A stretch of 64,000 nt of DNA from Paracoccaceae bacterium (GTDB taxonomy: Bacteria > Pseudomonadota > Alphaproteobacteria > Rhodobacterales > Rhodobacteraceae): positions 1 to 64,000 of the forward strand of contig JAIXZW010000012.1 in the NCBI GenBank assembly GCA_027489375.1. Direction: 5' to 3'. Positions 34,996 through 44,256 of this stretch are shown here, piece by piece. The stretch's first letter is position 1. Each line of letters begins with the position of its first letter. The translations under genes were made by a program, and so were the position numbers. The notes below the pieces were generated by a model. The model searched no databases, was not told the DNA's origin, and saw only the letters and a list, made by a program, of their open reading frames with translations.

Positions 34996-37002
34996 TCAGA
35001 CCTTCGATACGCGTGCCAGAAGCGCGGGCAACAGCGCCTCGGCGTTTGCCGCCTCGCGGGCCAGAAGGGTGCGGGCCTGGGTCAGGTCGGCGCCCGCGTC
35101 GATGGCCTCTTCCAGCGCAAGCGCGGCCTCGGCCAAGGCGGGCAGGCCAAGCTGCCCCGCGTCCGAAACCAGCCGGTGCGCCTTGATGCGGAGTGCGGAC
35201 GGCTCCGTCTCGTCTGCCACCCAGTCGAAATCGCGCAGCGCCGCCCGCAACCGCGCCTGAACCCAGTCACCGCCCAGAAGCGCCGCCAACTCCGCCAACG
35301 CGCCCTCGGCCGACGGACCCGTCGCCGTCGGCGGGGACAGGGCGGCTGCATCCGTGGCATCGGCTGCCGCGACCATCGCCTCGACCGTCGCGGTCAGATC
35401 GTCCAGCGCAAAAGGCTTTGCCAGATGCCGCCCTGCACCGGCCCGCGCCATCGCCGCCACCTGATCGGGCAGGGCATTGGCCGAAAGCGCCAGCACCGGC
35501 ACCTTGCCCGCCGCGCCGGACAGGGCGCGGATGGCGGCGGTCGCCGCGATGCCGTCCATCCGCGGCATCTGCATATCCATGATCACCAGATCGTAAGCGC
35601 CACTCCGCGCCGCTTCCAACCCTTCGATCCCGTCCATCGCCCGCGTGCAGCGGTGCCCCGCCCGCTCCAGCACCGCGCCGATGAGATCCTGGTTCTGGAC
35701 ACTGTCCTCGACCACCAAAACCCGCGCGGCCCCCCGTGCCGGGCGCGCCGCGCCGCGCACCCCTGCGGGGGCCGGATCGTCCGCCGCTTCCGCCGCCTCG
35801 ACCAGCGGGAGGATGACCGTGAAACGGCTGCCCTCGCCATAGGTGCTCTCGACACCGATCTCGCCGCCCATCCGTTCCACCAGACCGCGGCTGATCGCCA
35901 GTCCAAGCCCGCTTCCCGCATGGGCGCGGGTCAGCGAACTGTCGATCTGGCTGAAACGCTTGAACAGGCGCGGCACGTCGGCGGGCGCAATCCCTATTCC
36001 GGTATCGCTCACCGCAAGCGACAGACGCCCTTCATCCCGTGTCACCGAGAGCGAGACGCCGCCCTTTCCGGTGAACTTCACCGCGTTGTTGGTCAGGTTC
36101 AGCAAGACCTGCAAAAGACGCCCCGTGTCACCCTGCACGAAACGCGGCACGTCCGGCGAGATGCTGCACCCCAGCGCCAAGCCCTTCGCCGCCGCCGTTG
36201 GCCGGACCAGTGCGATCACCCGCTCGGCAAGGGCGCGCAGATCGACGGCATCGCGGTGCAGGTCGATCCGCCCCGCCTCGATCTTCGCAAGATCGAGGAT
36301 GTCGTCGATCAGCACTCCCAGAACCTCTCCCGCATCGCGCAATTTGCCCAATTCGTCGCGCTGCCGCACATCGAGCGGGCCGGAGCCGAGCAATTCGGCA
36401 TAGCCCTTGATCGCGGTCAGGGGGGTGCGGATCTCGTGGCTCATCGTGGCAAGGAAATCGGATTTCGCGGCATTCGCCGCTTCCGCATCCGCGCGGGCGC
36501 GGCGCAACTGCGCCTCGGTGCGGTCCCGTGCCGACAGATAGGCCAGACTGCGCAGCACGACCGTGAACAGAAGAACCACGATCGAGGCGAGCGAGACCGA
36601 CAGCGAATGCGACAGATCGGCGCTCGCCTCGCCCCACAGCGTGACCAGACCGTCACGCCGTGCGGCTTCCGTCGCGGCAAGTTCCGCGACGCGCAAGGCC
36701 CGATCCTCTGCCGCGCCGGACCGAAGCCTTTCGACCGCCTCCGCATCGGCCCCTTCGGTCGCCGCCACCGCCGCCACCGCCTCTGCAAAGGCCACCTTGT
36801 CCGACACCACCGTCCCGGCACGCGCCAAGGCATCGGCCCTTTGCGCGCTTTCCGCGATCTGCGTGCGGAGCGAGGCCGACAAATCCCCGAAACGGTAGAT
36901 TTCAAGGGCGGAATAGGTGGTGAAAAGCCCGACGGCCGAGACCGAAACGATGATCAGGCGCAGCCCGTCGACGCGCAAACCGCCAGTCGGGCGGCGGCGC
37001 AT
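34996..37002 (-). CDS. Hybrid sensor histidine kinase (TM - HisKA - HATPase - REC - Hpt)
   Basis: 668 aa; FLATMSHEIRTPLTAIKGYAELL H-box, DTGIGIAPADVPRLFKRF, VLVVEDSVQNQDLIG REC, C-terminal IKAHRLVSDAGQLGLPAL Hpt-like. Confidence 0.9.
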   Translation of the reverse strand: MRRRPTGGLRVDGLRLIIVSVSAVGLFTTYSALEIYRFGDLSASLRTQIAESAQRADALARAGTVVSDKVAFAEAVAAVAATEGADAEAVERLRSGAAEDRALRVAELAATEAARRDGLVTLWGEASADLSHSLSVSLASIVVLLFTVVLRSLAYLSARDRTEAQLRRARADAEAANAAKSDFLATMSHEIRTPLTAIKGYAELLGSGPLDVRQRDELGKLRDAGEVLGVLIDDILDLAKIEAGRIDLHRDAVDLRALAERVIALVRPTAAAKGLALGCSISPDVPRFVQGDTGRLLQVLLNLTNNAVKFTGKGGVSLSVTRDEGRLSLAVSDTGIGIAPADVPRLFKRFSQIDSSLTRAHAGSGLGLAISRGLVERMGGEIGVESTYGEGSRFTVILPLVEAAEAADDPAPAGVRGAARPARGAARVLVVEDSVQNQDLIGAVLERAGHRCTRAMDGIEGLEAARSGAYDLVIMDMQMPRMDGIAATAAIRALSGAAGKVPVLALSANALPDQVAAMARAGAGRHLAKPFALDDLTATVEAMVAAADATDAAALSPPTATGPSAEGALAELAALLGGDWVQARLRAALRDFDWVADETEPSALRIKAHRLVSDAGQLGLPALAEAALALEEAIDAGADLTQARTLLAREAANAEALLPALLARVSKV

Positions 37003-37003
37003 C

Positions 37004-37810
37004 TCAGGCTCCGATCAGCCGGGTTCCCGCCACGGCGGCCGCGGCGCGGTTGGCAACGCCAAGTTTGGCGAACAGCGCCGCCATGTGCACCTTGACCGTC
37101 CCCGCGCCAAGGTTCAGCTCGCGCGCGATTTCCTTGTTCGACTTGCCGCGCACCAGCATTTCCAGCACCCGCGACTGGCGCGGCGAAAGGGCCGGCCCTT
37201 CGGGCTGCGGCTGCGCTTCGGCTGCGGCCGAAACCGCACGGGACGGGGCAGGGGGTTGCACGGCGGGCTGCGCCGGCGCGATTTCGGCGATCAGGCGCGG
37301 AACATAGATCCGCCCGTCGAGGATTTGCCCCAGCGCATCCGAAAGTTCCTGCACGCCCGATGCCTTGCATACATAACCATGCGCACCGGCGGACAGCGTC
37401 TCGATGATATCCTCGCGCCGGCGCGACGCCGACACCACGGCGACCTTCTCAAGATGGTCGCAGGTCTCGCGCAGATGGTGCAGCAGGGCCGGACCCTCCA
37501 TCCCGGGCATGTTGAGGTCGAACAGCGCCAGCGTGACGTGGTCTTCGGCTTCGATTGCGGCGATTGCCTCTTCGTAGCTGCCGGTCTGGATCACGCGGGC
37601 AAAGTCGCAGCGCTGGGTCAGCACCGCCGCCAGTGCCATGCGGAAGAATTCGTCATCATCCGCAACCACCGCCACGCGCAGGGCAGGCTTGGCCATCGGG
37701 CGCAGCATATGCGCTGCAAAGGCTGCATTAGCGCTCATGCTACGGATGTGCATCTGATCCATTCGGCCCTCCATCCGGCACCGGCGATACTTTGTCCGCC
37801 GTGTCGTCAC
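37004..37810 (-). CDS. NarL/LuxR-family response regulator
   Basis: REC (VAVVADDDEFFRMAL...LALFDLNMPGMEG) and HTH (LSPRQSRVLEMLVRGKSNKEIARELNLGAGTVKVHMAALFAKLGVANRAAA); start uncertain (possibly 37762 or 37738). Confidence 0.9.
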   Translation of the reverse strand: MTTRRTKYRRCRMEGRMDQMHIRSMSANAAFAAHMLRPMAKPALRVAVVADDDEFFRMALAAVLTQRCDFARVIQTGSYEEAIAAIEAEDHVTLALFDLNMPGMEGPALLHHLRETCDHLEKVAVVSASRRREDIIETLSAGAHGYVCKASGVQELSDALGQILDGRIYVPRLIAEIAPAQPAVQPPAPSRAVSAAAEAQPQPEGPALSPRQSRVLEMLVRGKSNKEIARELNLGAGTVKVHMAALFAKLGVANRAAAAVAGTRLIGA

Positions 37811-38099
37811 CGTGAGTAATTAACTATTTTTTAGTCCCGTAAAGCGCTTCCCGCCCGAAACCATCCCGACGATGAAGCCACCCATCCGTTGGTCTGCGGG
37901 CTGTGGCCTTCGTTCCGGTGGGAATGTGGCGCGCTTCGCCATCGGCCTTCCCCGATTTCGCCCCGCTTCGCCCCTCGGCCGTCGCATTCCTGCAGGTTGT
38001 GCGGCAATTGCCGGACTGGCCTCCTGGGTGATTCGCCGCATTTTCGCGCCGCATGTCCGCCTTGCCTTCGTCAATCCCGCCCATCTGCATCCCCCGGAT

Positions 38100-38115
38100 T
38101 AGGCCATCAGGCCGA
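38100..38115. promoter_or_regulatory. Motif TAGGCCATCAGGCCGA upstream of cpaF, matching the flp palindrome
   Basis: 13/16 identical to 34880-34895; 94 bp upstream of the cpaF start. Confidence 0.6.
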
Positions 38116-38208
38116 ATGTCGCCCCCTGCTTGCAAGGCGTATTCCCTCTCCTTGCGCCGCAGTCACTTTTTTGCGGTGCCATCGCCAGACCAGCTTTCAG
38201 GGATTGCC

Positions 38209-39618
38209 ATGTTCGGTAAACGCCAGCGCCTGCCCGAGGTCCACCCCAAGCCGCAAGCGGCATCGCAGCCGCCTGTCCGGCCCGCTTCGCGGCCTGCGGG
38301 CGCGGCCGAACCCGTGGCCCCGCAGCGTGCGCAGGAATTCGACGGTCTGCGCAAGGCGGTCTTCGACGCGCTGATCGACACGATCGACATGAAGCGCGTG
38401 GGCCAGCAGGACAGCGAGATCGCAAGGCGCGAGATCGGTCTGCTCGTCGCCGAAATCCTGACCGCGAAAAAGGCGGTGATGACGGCGGCCGAGCAAGAGG
38501 TCCTGCTGACCGACCTTCTCAACGACATTCTCGGCTATGGCCCGCTCGAGCCGCTCCTTGCCCGCGACGACATCGCCGACATCATGGTGAACGGTTGCCG
38601 CCCCATCATGATCGAGGTCGGCGGCAAGATGGTCGAAACCGACATCCGCTTCCGCGACGAGACCCAGCTTCTGAACATCTGCCAGCGCATCGTGTCGCAG
38701 GTGGGTCGTCGCGTCGATGAATCCTCGCCCATCTGCGACGCCCGCCTTCAGGACGGAAGCCGCGTCAACGTCATCGCGCCGCCCCTGTCCATCGACGGCA
38801 CCACGCTGACCATCCGTAAATTCAAGAAGGACAAGCTGACGCTCGACCAGCTCGTCCGCTTCGGTTCGATCACGCCCGAAGGCGCTGAAATCCTGCGGAT
38901 CATCGGGCGTGTGCGCTGCAACGTGCTCATCTCGGGCGGAACGGGGTCGGGCAAGACGACGCTGTTGAACTGCATGACCCGCTCCATCGACGCCACCGAA
39001 CGCATCGTCACCTGCGAGGACGCTGCCGAACTGCAACTGCAACAGCCCCATGTCGTCCGCCTCGAAACCCGTCCGAAGAACCTAGAGGGCGAAGGCGAGG
39101 TGACGATGCGTGACCTCGTGAAGAACTGCCTCCGCATGCGTCCCGAACGCATCATCGTCGGCGAAGTCCGGGGGGCCGAAGCGATCGACTTGTTGCAGGC
39201 CATGAACACCGGCCATGACGGTTCCATGGGGACGGTCCACGCCAACAGCCCGCGGGAAGCGCTCTCGCGTCTGGAAACCATGATCACGATGGGCGGCTCC
39301 ACCCTTCCCGCCCGCACCTTGCGCGAGATGATCTCCAAATCCATCGACGTGGTGGTGCAGGCGGCGCGCCTGCGCGATGGCAGCCGCAAGATCACCCATA
39401 TCTCCGAAGTGCTCGGGATGGAGGGCGACGTGATCGTCACCCAAGACCTCTTCATCTACGACATCGAAGGCGAGGATGCGAACGGCCATATCATCGGTCG
39501 CCACCGCGCCACCGGCGTCATGCGCCCCGGCTTCTGGGACCGCGCCCGTTACTTCGGCGAAGCGAAGAACCTGACCGCCGCGCTCGAGGCTGCGGCCAAG
39601 ACGACAGGGGGGCTGTGA
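38209..39618 (+). CDS. cpaF: Tad secretion ATPase CpaF/TadA
   Basis: 469 aa from MFGKRQRLPEVH; ISGGTGSGKTTLLNCM Walker A; MNTGHDGSMGTVHANSPREALSRLE. Confidence 0.95.
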   Translation: MFGKRQRLPEVHPKPQAASQPPVRPASRPAGAAEPVAPQRAQEFDGLRKAVFDALIDTIDMKRVGQQDSEIARREIGLLVAEILTAKKAVMTAAEQEVLLTDLLNDILGYGPLEPLLARDDIADIMVNGCRPIMIEVGGKMVETDIRFRDETQLLNICQRIVSQVGRRVDESSPICDARLQDGSRVNVIAPPLSIDGTTLTIRKFKKDKLTLDQLVRFGSITPEGAEILRIIGRVRCNVLISGGTGSGKTTLLNCMTRSIDATERIVTCEDAAELQLQQPHVVRLETRPKNLEGEGEVTMRDLVKNCLRMRPERIIVGEVRGAEAIDLLQAMNTGHDGSMGTVHANSPREALSRLETMITMGGSTLPARTLREMISKSIDVVVQAARLRDGSRKITHISEVLGMEGDVIVTQDLFIYDIEGEDANGHIIGRHRATGVMRPGFWDRARYFGEAKNLTAALEAAAKTTGGL

Positions 39619-40613
39619 TGCAGGTCTCGCTGCTACAGGTTGCGATCTTCTGCTTCGTCACCGTCGGCCTTGCCGCGCTCGTCCTCGGCTGGGCGACACC
39701 CTCCGATGCGGTGCGGCTCAGGGAGCGGATCGACCGCCTCGGCAAACGCGCCGAGGATGACCCGCTCGACGGTCAGGCGACCGAAGACCTCCGCCGCAAG
39801 CGCCGCGTGCGTGAATCCCTGCGCGAGTTGCGCGCCCGCGAGATCGGTCGCGCCCGCCGCCGCGCCAAGCCCACACTGACGGGCCGGTTGCGGCAGGCCG
39901 GTCTGGAATGGTCACGCAAGCAATATTACACCGGCTCCTTGCTTCTGGGGCTCGGTGTGCTGATCCTTGCGCTCGGCCTTGCGCGCCTCGCCTTGCTTCC
40001 GGCGCTGGGTTTCGCCACCGCGACGGGGCTGATACTGCCGCACCTTTTCGTTGCCAGGAAGCGGTCCGCCCGTCTGAAGAAATTCTCCGAGGACTTCCCC
40101 ACCGCCATCGACATCATCGTCCGCGGCGTCCGCTCGGGGATGGCATTGGCGGACGGACTCAAGACAATCGCCGCAGAAATGGAAGAACCCGTCCGCGGCG
40201 AATTCGCCGCCGTGGTCCGCGACCAGACCTTCGGCGTCCCGCTGGACGAGGCGGTGCAACGCCTCGCCGACCGCGTCCCGCTGTCGGAGACGTCGTTCTT
40301 CGCCATCGTCGTCGGCATCCAGTCCAAGACGGGTGGCAACCTGTCCGAAGCGCTGTCCAACCTTTCCCGCGTGATACGGGGGCGCAAGCACATCGCGGGC
40401 AAGATCAGGGCGATGAGCTCCGAGGCGATCACCTCTGCCGCGATCATCGGCGCGATGCCGCCCCTCGTGATGCTCGTCCTCTATTTCATCAGCCCCGGCT
40501 ACCTTGGCGTCCTCTTCACCACATTGCTCGGCAACATGATCCTCGGTGCCTCGGTCCTCTGGATGGGCATCGGCATTCTCGTCATGCGCGGCATGATCCG
40601 TTTCGATTACTGA
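39618..40613 (+). CDS. tadB: TadB-like pilus assembly inner membrane protein
   Basis: 331 aa; T2SSF pattern FPTAIDIIVRGVRSGMALADGLKTIA. Confidence 0.9.
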   Translation: MQVSLLQVAIFCFVTVGLAALVLGWATPSDAVRLRERIDRLGKRAEDDPLDGQATEDLRRKRRVRESLRELRAREIGRARRRAKPTLTGRLRQAGLEWSRKQYYTGSLLLGLGVLILALGLARLALLPALGFATATGLILPHLFVARKRSARLKKFSEDFPTAIDIIVRGVRSGMALADGLKTIAAEMEEPVRGEFAAVVRDQTFGVPLDEAVQRLADRVPLSETSFFAIVVGIQSKTGGNLSEALSNLSRVIRGRKHIAGKIRAMSSEAITSAAIIGAMPPLVMLVLYFISPGYLGVLFTTLLGNMILGASVLWMGIGILVMRGMIRFDY

Positions 40614-40626
40614 CAAGGGGGGCACC

Positions 40627-41562
40627 ATGACCTTCGGCACCATCGCAACCAATCCCGCAGCGCTCTTGTCCTTCGTCTCGGTCACGGCGGCGGTCTGCGC
40701 CATCGTCTTGCCGCAGCTCGGACGGGACCGCCTCGCCATCCGTCTGGCACAGGTCGCGGGCGAGGCAGAAGCCCGCCACACCCGCGGGGCCGATGCGCGC
40801 GACCGGCGCGGCCTTCCCGCGCTCTACGAGGCGCTTGCCAACCGGTTCGAGATCCTCCGCAGCCTGCCGGGGGGCGATGCGGCCCGCAAGCTGCAGATGG
40901 CGGGAATGCGCGGCTCCTCGGCGCTTGCCACCTATCTTTCCTTGCGATTTCTCGGCGCGGTGGCGCTGGGACCGATCACCTTCTTCTATCTCGAATTCAT
41001 CCTCAAACTCGACCAGCCGCTTCCCGTTCTGCTGCTGATGGGCCTTGCCGGAAGCGTGGTCGGCTTCCTGATGCCGGCCATCCTTCTGAAGAACCGCATC
41101 ATCAAACGCCAGCAGGCGATCCAGCGGGCCTGGCCCAATGCGCTCGACCTCATGCTCATCTGCGTCGAATCCGGCATGGGAATCGACCAGGCCCTGCGCA
41201 AGGTGGCAGACGAGATCGGCCTCGATTCCGTCGATCTGGCCGAAGAGATCATGCTGACCGTATCGGAACTTTCCTACCTTCCCGACCGCCGCATGGCCTT
41301 TGAAAACCTTGCGGCGCGGACGGGTCTCGATGCGGTCAAGGCGGTGATCGCCTCGCTCAAACAGGCGGAACGGCACGGCACCTCGCTCGGTGCCTCGCTC
41401 CGCGTCCTCAGTCAGGAAAACCGCGACATCCGCCTTCAGGCCGCCGAGAAGAAGGCGGCTGCCCTGCCGCCCAAGCTTACCGTGCCCATGATCCTTTTCT
41501 TCCTGCCCGTGCTTTTCGCCGTGATCATCGCCCCCGCGATGATGCAGGTCTTCGGACCCTGA
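40627..41562 (+). CDS. tadC: TadC-like pilus assembly inner membrane protein
   Basis: 311 aa; T2SSF pattern WPNALDLMLICVESGMGIDQALRKVADEI. Confidence 0.9.
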   Translation: MTFGTIATNPAALLSFVSVTAAVCAIVLPQLGRDRLAIRLAQVAGEAEARHTRGADARDRRGLPALYEALANRFEILRSLPGGDAARKLQMAGMRGSSALATYLSLRFLGAVALGPITFFYLEFILKLDQPLPVLLLMGLAGSVVGFLMPAILLKNRIIKRQQAIQRAWPNALDLMLICVESGMGIDQALRKVADEIGLDSVDLAEEIMLTVSELSYLPDRRMAFENLAARTGLDAVKAVIASLKQAERHGTSLGASLRVLSQENRDIRLQAAEKKAAALPPKLTVPMILFFLPVLFAVIIAPAMMQVFGP

Positions 41563-41569
41563 GGTCGCC

Positions 41570-42883
41570 ATGTCCCTTTTCGCCCATATCGCCGCCGCCT
41601 TCCGCCGTTACGGATCGGACCGGCGCGGCAGCGTCATAACCCTCGCCGCGATCCTGTTTCCCGTGGTGATCGGGGGCCTCGGTCTCTGGGTCGAAACCGG
41701 CTACTGGTATCACATGCAACGGCGCGTCCAGCACATCGCCGATGTCTCGGCCCATGCCGCCGGCGTGCGCATCCGCGCCGGCGACTCCAAGGCGCAAGCC
41801 ACCGCCGCTGCCCGCTACATCGCAACGCAAGCAGGATTTCCCGCCACGGCCAGCCTGACCGTCAACATCCCGCCGCTTGCCGGGGCGCGAAAGGGCAATC
41901 CCAACGCGATCGAGGTCATCCTGTCGGAAAACCACAACCGCTGGTTCACCGCCCTGTTCGCCGGGGGGCAGGTCGCCCTGGCCGGTCGCGCCGTGACAGT
42001 GATCGAAGGCGATGCGACCGCCTGCATGCTGGCCCTGTCCGGCTCGGCCAGCGGCGCGGTCACGGTCAGCGGATCGACAGCCGTGTCGCTGACGGGCTGC
42101 GACATCGCCTCGAATTCGGTGGCCGCCAATTCCTACGCGATGGGCGGGCTGGGTGCATCCATATCCACGGGCTGCATCCATACGGTGGGCGGGGCTTCCG
42201 TCACCACGGGCCTCACGCTCACCAACTGCGCCGCCGTAAAGACGAACGCGGCCCGCGCCCGGGACCCCTATGCCGACCTGCCCGAACCGGCCATCGTCGG
42301 CAATTGCGTCAGCAAGACGGTCGGCAACAACAAATACCCGACCACGCTTACGCCCACCGATGTCCACCCGCTTGGGGGCGGACTGAAATCCATGCGCTTC
42401 TGCAACGGCTTCGACTTGCGCGGCGAGGTGACGCTGATGCCCGGCCTTTACATCATCGAAGGCGGCGGCCTTTCGGTGAACGGCGGCAGCCTTACCTCCA
42501 CCACTGCGGCCAAGCTTGTCGGGCACGGCGTGACGTTCTATCTCGCCGCGCCGACGGTCGAGATGCGCCTGAACGGCAACGTCACGCTCGACCTTTCCGC
42601 CCCGACCTCCGGCCCGCTGTCCGGCATCCTGTTCTTCGGAACCCGCAGCGCGACCTCGGCCAGCCACATCATCAACGGCTCGTCGGGTTCGGTGATGCAG
42701 GGCGCGATCTATGTACCTGCCTCGGCCATCCAGTATTCCGGCGATTCCGCAGGGACAAACGGCTGCACGCAGGTCATCGCCTCGACCATAACCCTGACGG
42801 GAAACTCGGCGTTGAAAGCCACCTGTGCCTCGGCCGGAACCCGCGACCTTTGGGCATCCGAGACTGTCCGTCTTTTCGAGTGA
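41570..42883 (+). CDS. TadG-like pilus-associated protein
   Basis: 437 aa; DRRGSVITLAAILFPVVIGGLGLWVETGYWYHMQRRVQHIADVSAHAA; long Gly/Ser/Thr-rich C-terminal region. Confidence 0.85.
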   Translation: MSLFAHIAAAFRRYGSDRRGSVITLAAILFPVVIGGLGLWVETGYWYHMQRRVQHIADVSAHAAGVRIRAGDSKAQATAAARYIATQAGFPATASLTVNIPPLAGARKGNPNAIEVILSENHNRWFTALFAGGQVALAGRAVTVIEGDATACMLALSGSASGAVTVSGSTAVSLTGCDIASNSVAANSYAMGGLGASISTGCIHTVGGASVTTGLTLTNCAAVKTNAARARDPYADLPEPAIVGNCVSKTVGNNKYPTTLTPTDVHPLGGGLKSMRFCNGFDLRGEVTLMPGLYIIEGGGLSVNGGSLTSTTAAKLVGHGVTFYLAAPTVEMRLNGNVTLDLSAPTSGPLSGILFFGTRSATSASHIINGSSGSVMQGAIYVPASAIQYSGDSAGTNGCTQVIASTITLTGNSALKATCASAGTRDLWASETVRLFE

Positions 42884-42951
42884 CGACAGGTTTCGGTTGC
42901 CGCACGGCGCCGCTTCTGACAGATGATCGCGCGAAGCAGAGGGAGCCAAGG

Positions 42952-43632
42952 ATGGCCAGCGACGTCGAGATCATCCCCGAATTGCGCGTTGCCGACGTGG
43001 CGGCGGCCGAAGCCATGCTCGCCCGCGTTTTCGGCTTTTCTTCCCACGCGGGTTTCATGACGCTCGGCTCGCAACGCATCGCGCTGGTGCAGGGGACGGG
43101 CGCATTGACCCACGGCGGGATCGACCATCTCGCCCTCGCCGTGTCGGACCTTCCCGCCGCCGTCGCTGCCATGTCGGCCAACGGGGCACAGCTTGAAGCC
43201 ACGACGCCCGAAGGCCCGCGAAGCATCGCGGAATTCTGGGATGCAGGCATCGCTTACGTGTTTCTTCGCGGGCCGGAAGGCGCCCGTATCGAACTGTGCC
43301 AGCGCCTGCCTGCGGAGACCCGCGCCGGACTGCCCGGTCACGACCATATCGGCATCCCCTGCACCGACATCGCCGCTTCGGTCGCATTTTTCGAAGACCT
43401 CGGCTGCGGGATACTCTCCAAGGTCAGCCTGCACCGCGACGATGGCGTGACCGAGGTGCGCTTTCTGTCCGCCGGCCGCAGCGTGGTCGAACTCTATGAA
43501 CCCCCGGCGTTGCGTGCGGAGAAACCCGCCTTCGCGCCGAACGGTTTCTGGTCCGGTCTGCGACTTCTCGGATCACGCCTGCCGAAGGGCTTGCGTACCG
43601 GACCCGACGGTCTGCGCGTCACCCTGCTCTGA
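42952..43632 (+). CDS. VOC (glyoxalase-fold) family protein
   Basis: 226 aa; GGIDHLALAVSDLPAAVAAM and GHDHIGIPCTDIAASVAFFEDLG repeats. Confidence 0.85.
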   Translation: MASDVEIIPELRVADVAAAEAMLARVFGFSSHAGFMTLGSQRIALVQGTGALTHGGIDHLALAVSDLPAAVAAMSANGAQLEATTPEGPRSIAEFWDAGIAYVFLRGPEGARIELCQRLPAETRAGLPGHDHIGIPCTDIAASVAFFEDLGCGILSKVSLHRDDGVTEVRFLSAGRSVVELYEPPALRAEKPAFAPNGFWSGLRLLGSRLPKGLRTGPDGLRVTLL

Positions 43633-44254
43633 CCAGCGCGGGCATCGCGTCCCAATGGTCAAAGGCCGCGTGGTGCGGCAACTGCGCCACCGCTGCGCTG
43701 CGATAACCTTGGGTGAAAAGAAGAAGCGGCACCCCTGCGGCGACGGCGGTTGCGGCATCGACCTCGCTGTCGCCCACAAAGACGGCCCCGCCTCCGATGC
43801 GCCGGACCGCTTCTACCAAGGGCGCAGGGTCGGGCTTGCGGACCGGCAGGGTATCCCCGCCCACGATGACGGAAAACCTTGCGCTCCATCCCAGATGCGC
43901 CAGCAATGTCCGCGTCGGGCCTTCGGGCTTGTTGGTACACAACCCGAGAGGAAGGCTGGACAAGGCATCAAGCGCCGCCTCCACCCCGTCATAGGGCCGC
44001 GTCAATCCGCCGGGGTCGTGTTCGTAGCGTTCGACGAATCTCGCGCACATCGCCGCATGCAGCGCCGCGTCCATTCCCGTGGCGGCGATCACCCGCGACA
44101 TCAGCACCGGCACCCCGCCGCCGATAAAGCCGCGGACGGTGGCAAAGGGCAGGGGGGCGACGCCCTCGTCCGCCAGAATGGCATTGACGCCCGCATGGAT
44201 ATCCGGCGCGGAATCGACCAGCGTTCCGTCCAGATCGAAAAGCACCGCCCGCAT
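43619..44254 (-). CDS. gph: HAD-family phosphatase, phosphoglycolate phosphatase-like
   Basis: 211 aa; MRAVLFDLDGTLVDSAPDI, LCTNKPEGPTRTLL, KPDPAPL, FVGDSEVDA. Confidence 0.88.
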   Translation of the reverse strand: MRAVLFDLDGTLVDSAPDIHAGVNAILADEGVAPLPFATVRGFIGGGVPVLMSRVIAATGMDAALHAAMCARFVERYEHDPGGLTRPYDGVEAALDALSSLPLGLCTNKPEGPTRTLLAHLGWSARFSVIVGGDTLPVRKPDPAPLVEAVRRIGGGAVFVGDSEVDAATAVAAGVPLLLFTQGYRSAAVAQLPHHAAFDHWDAMPALVRAG

Positions 44255-44256
44255 CG

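Noticed and set aside
34960-37095. 711-aa plus-strand ORF
   Set aside because: Antisense to the hybrid histidine kinase; Arg/Gln/His-rich artefact of GC-rich codon usage.
37811-38208. Several short ORFs between the LuxR regulator and cpaF
   Set aside because: Overlapping, domain-less, both strands; consistent with a regulatory intergenic region.
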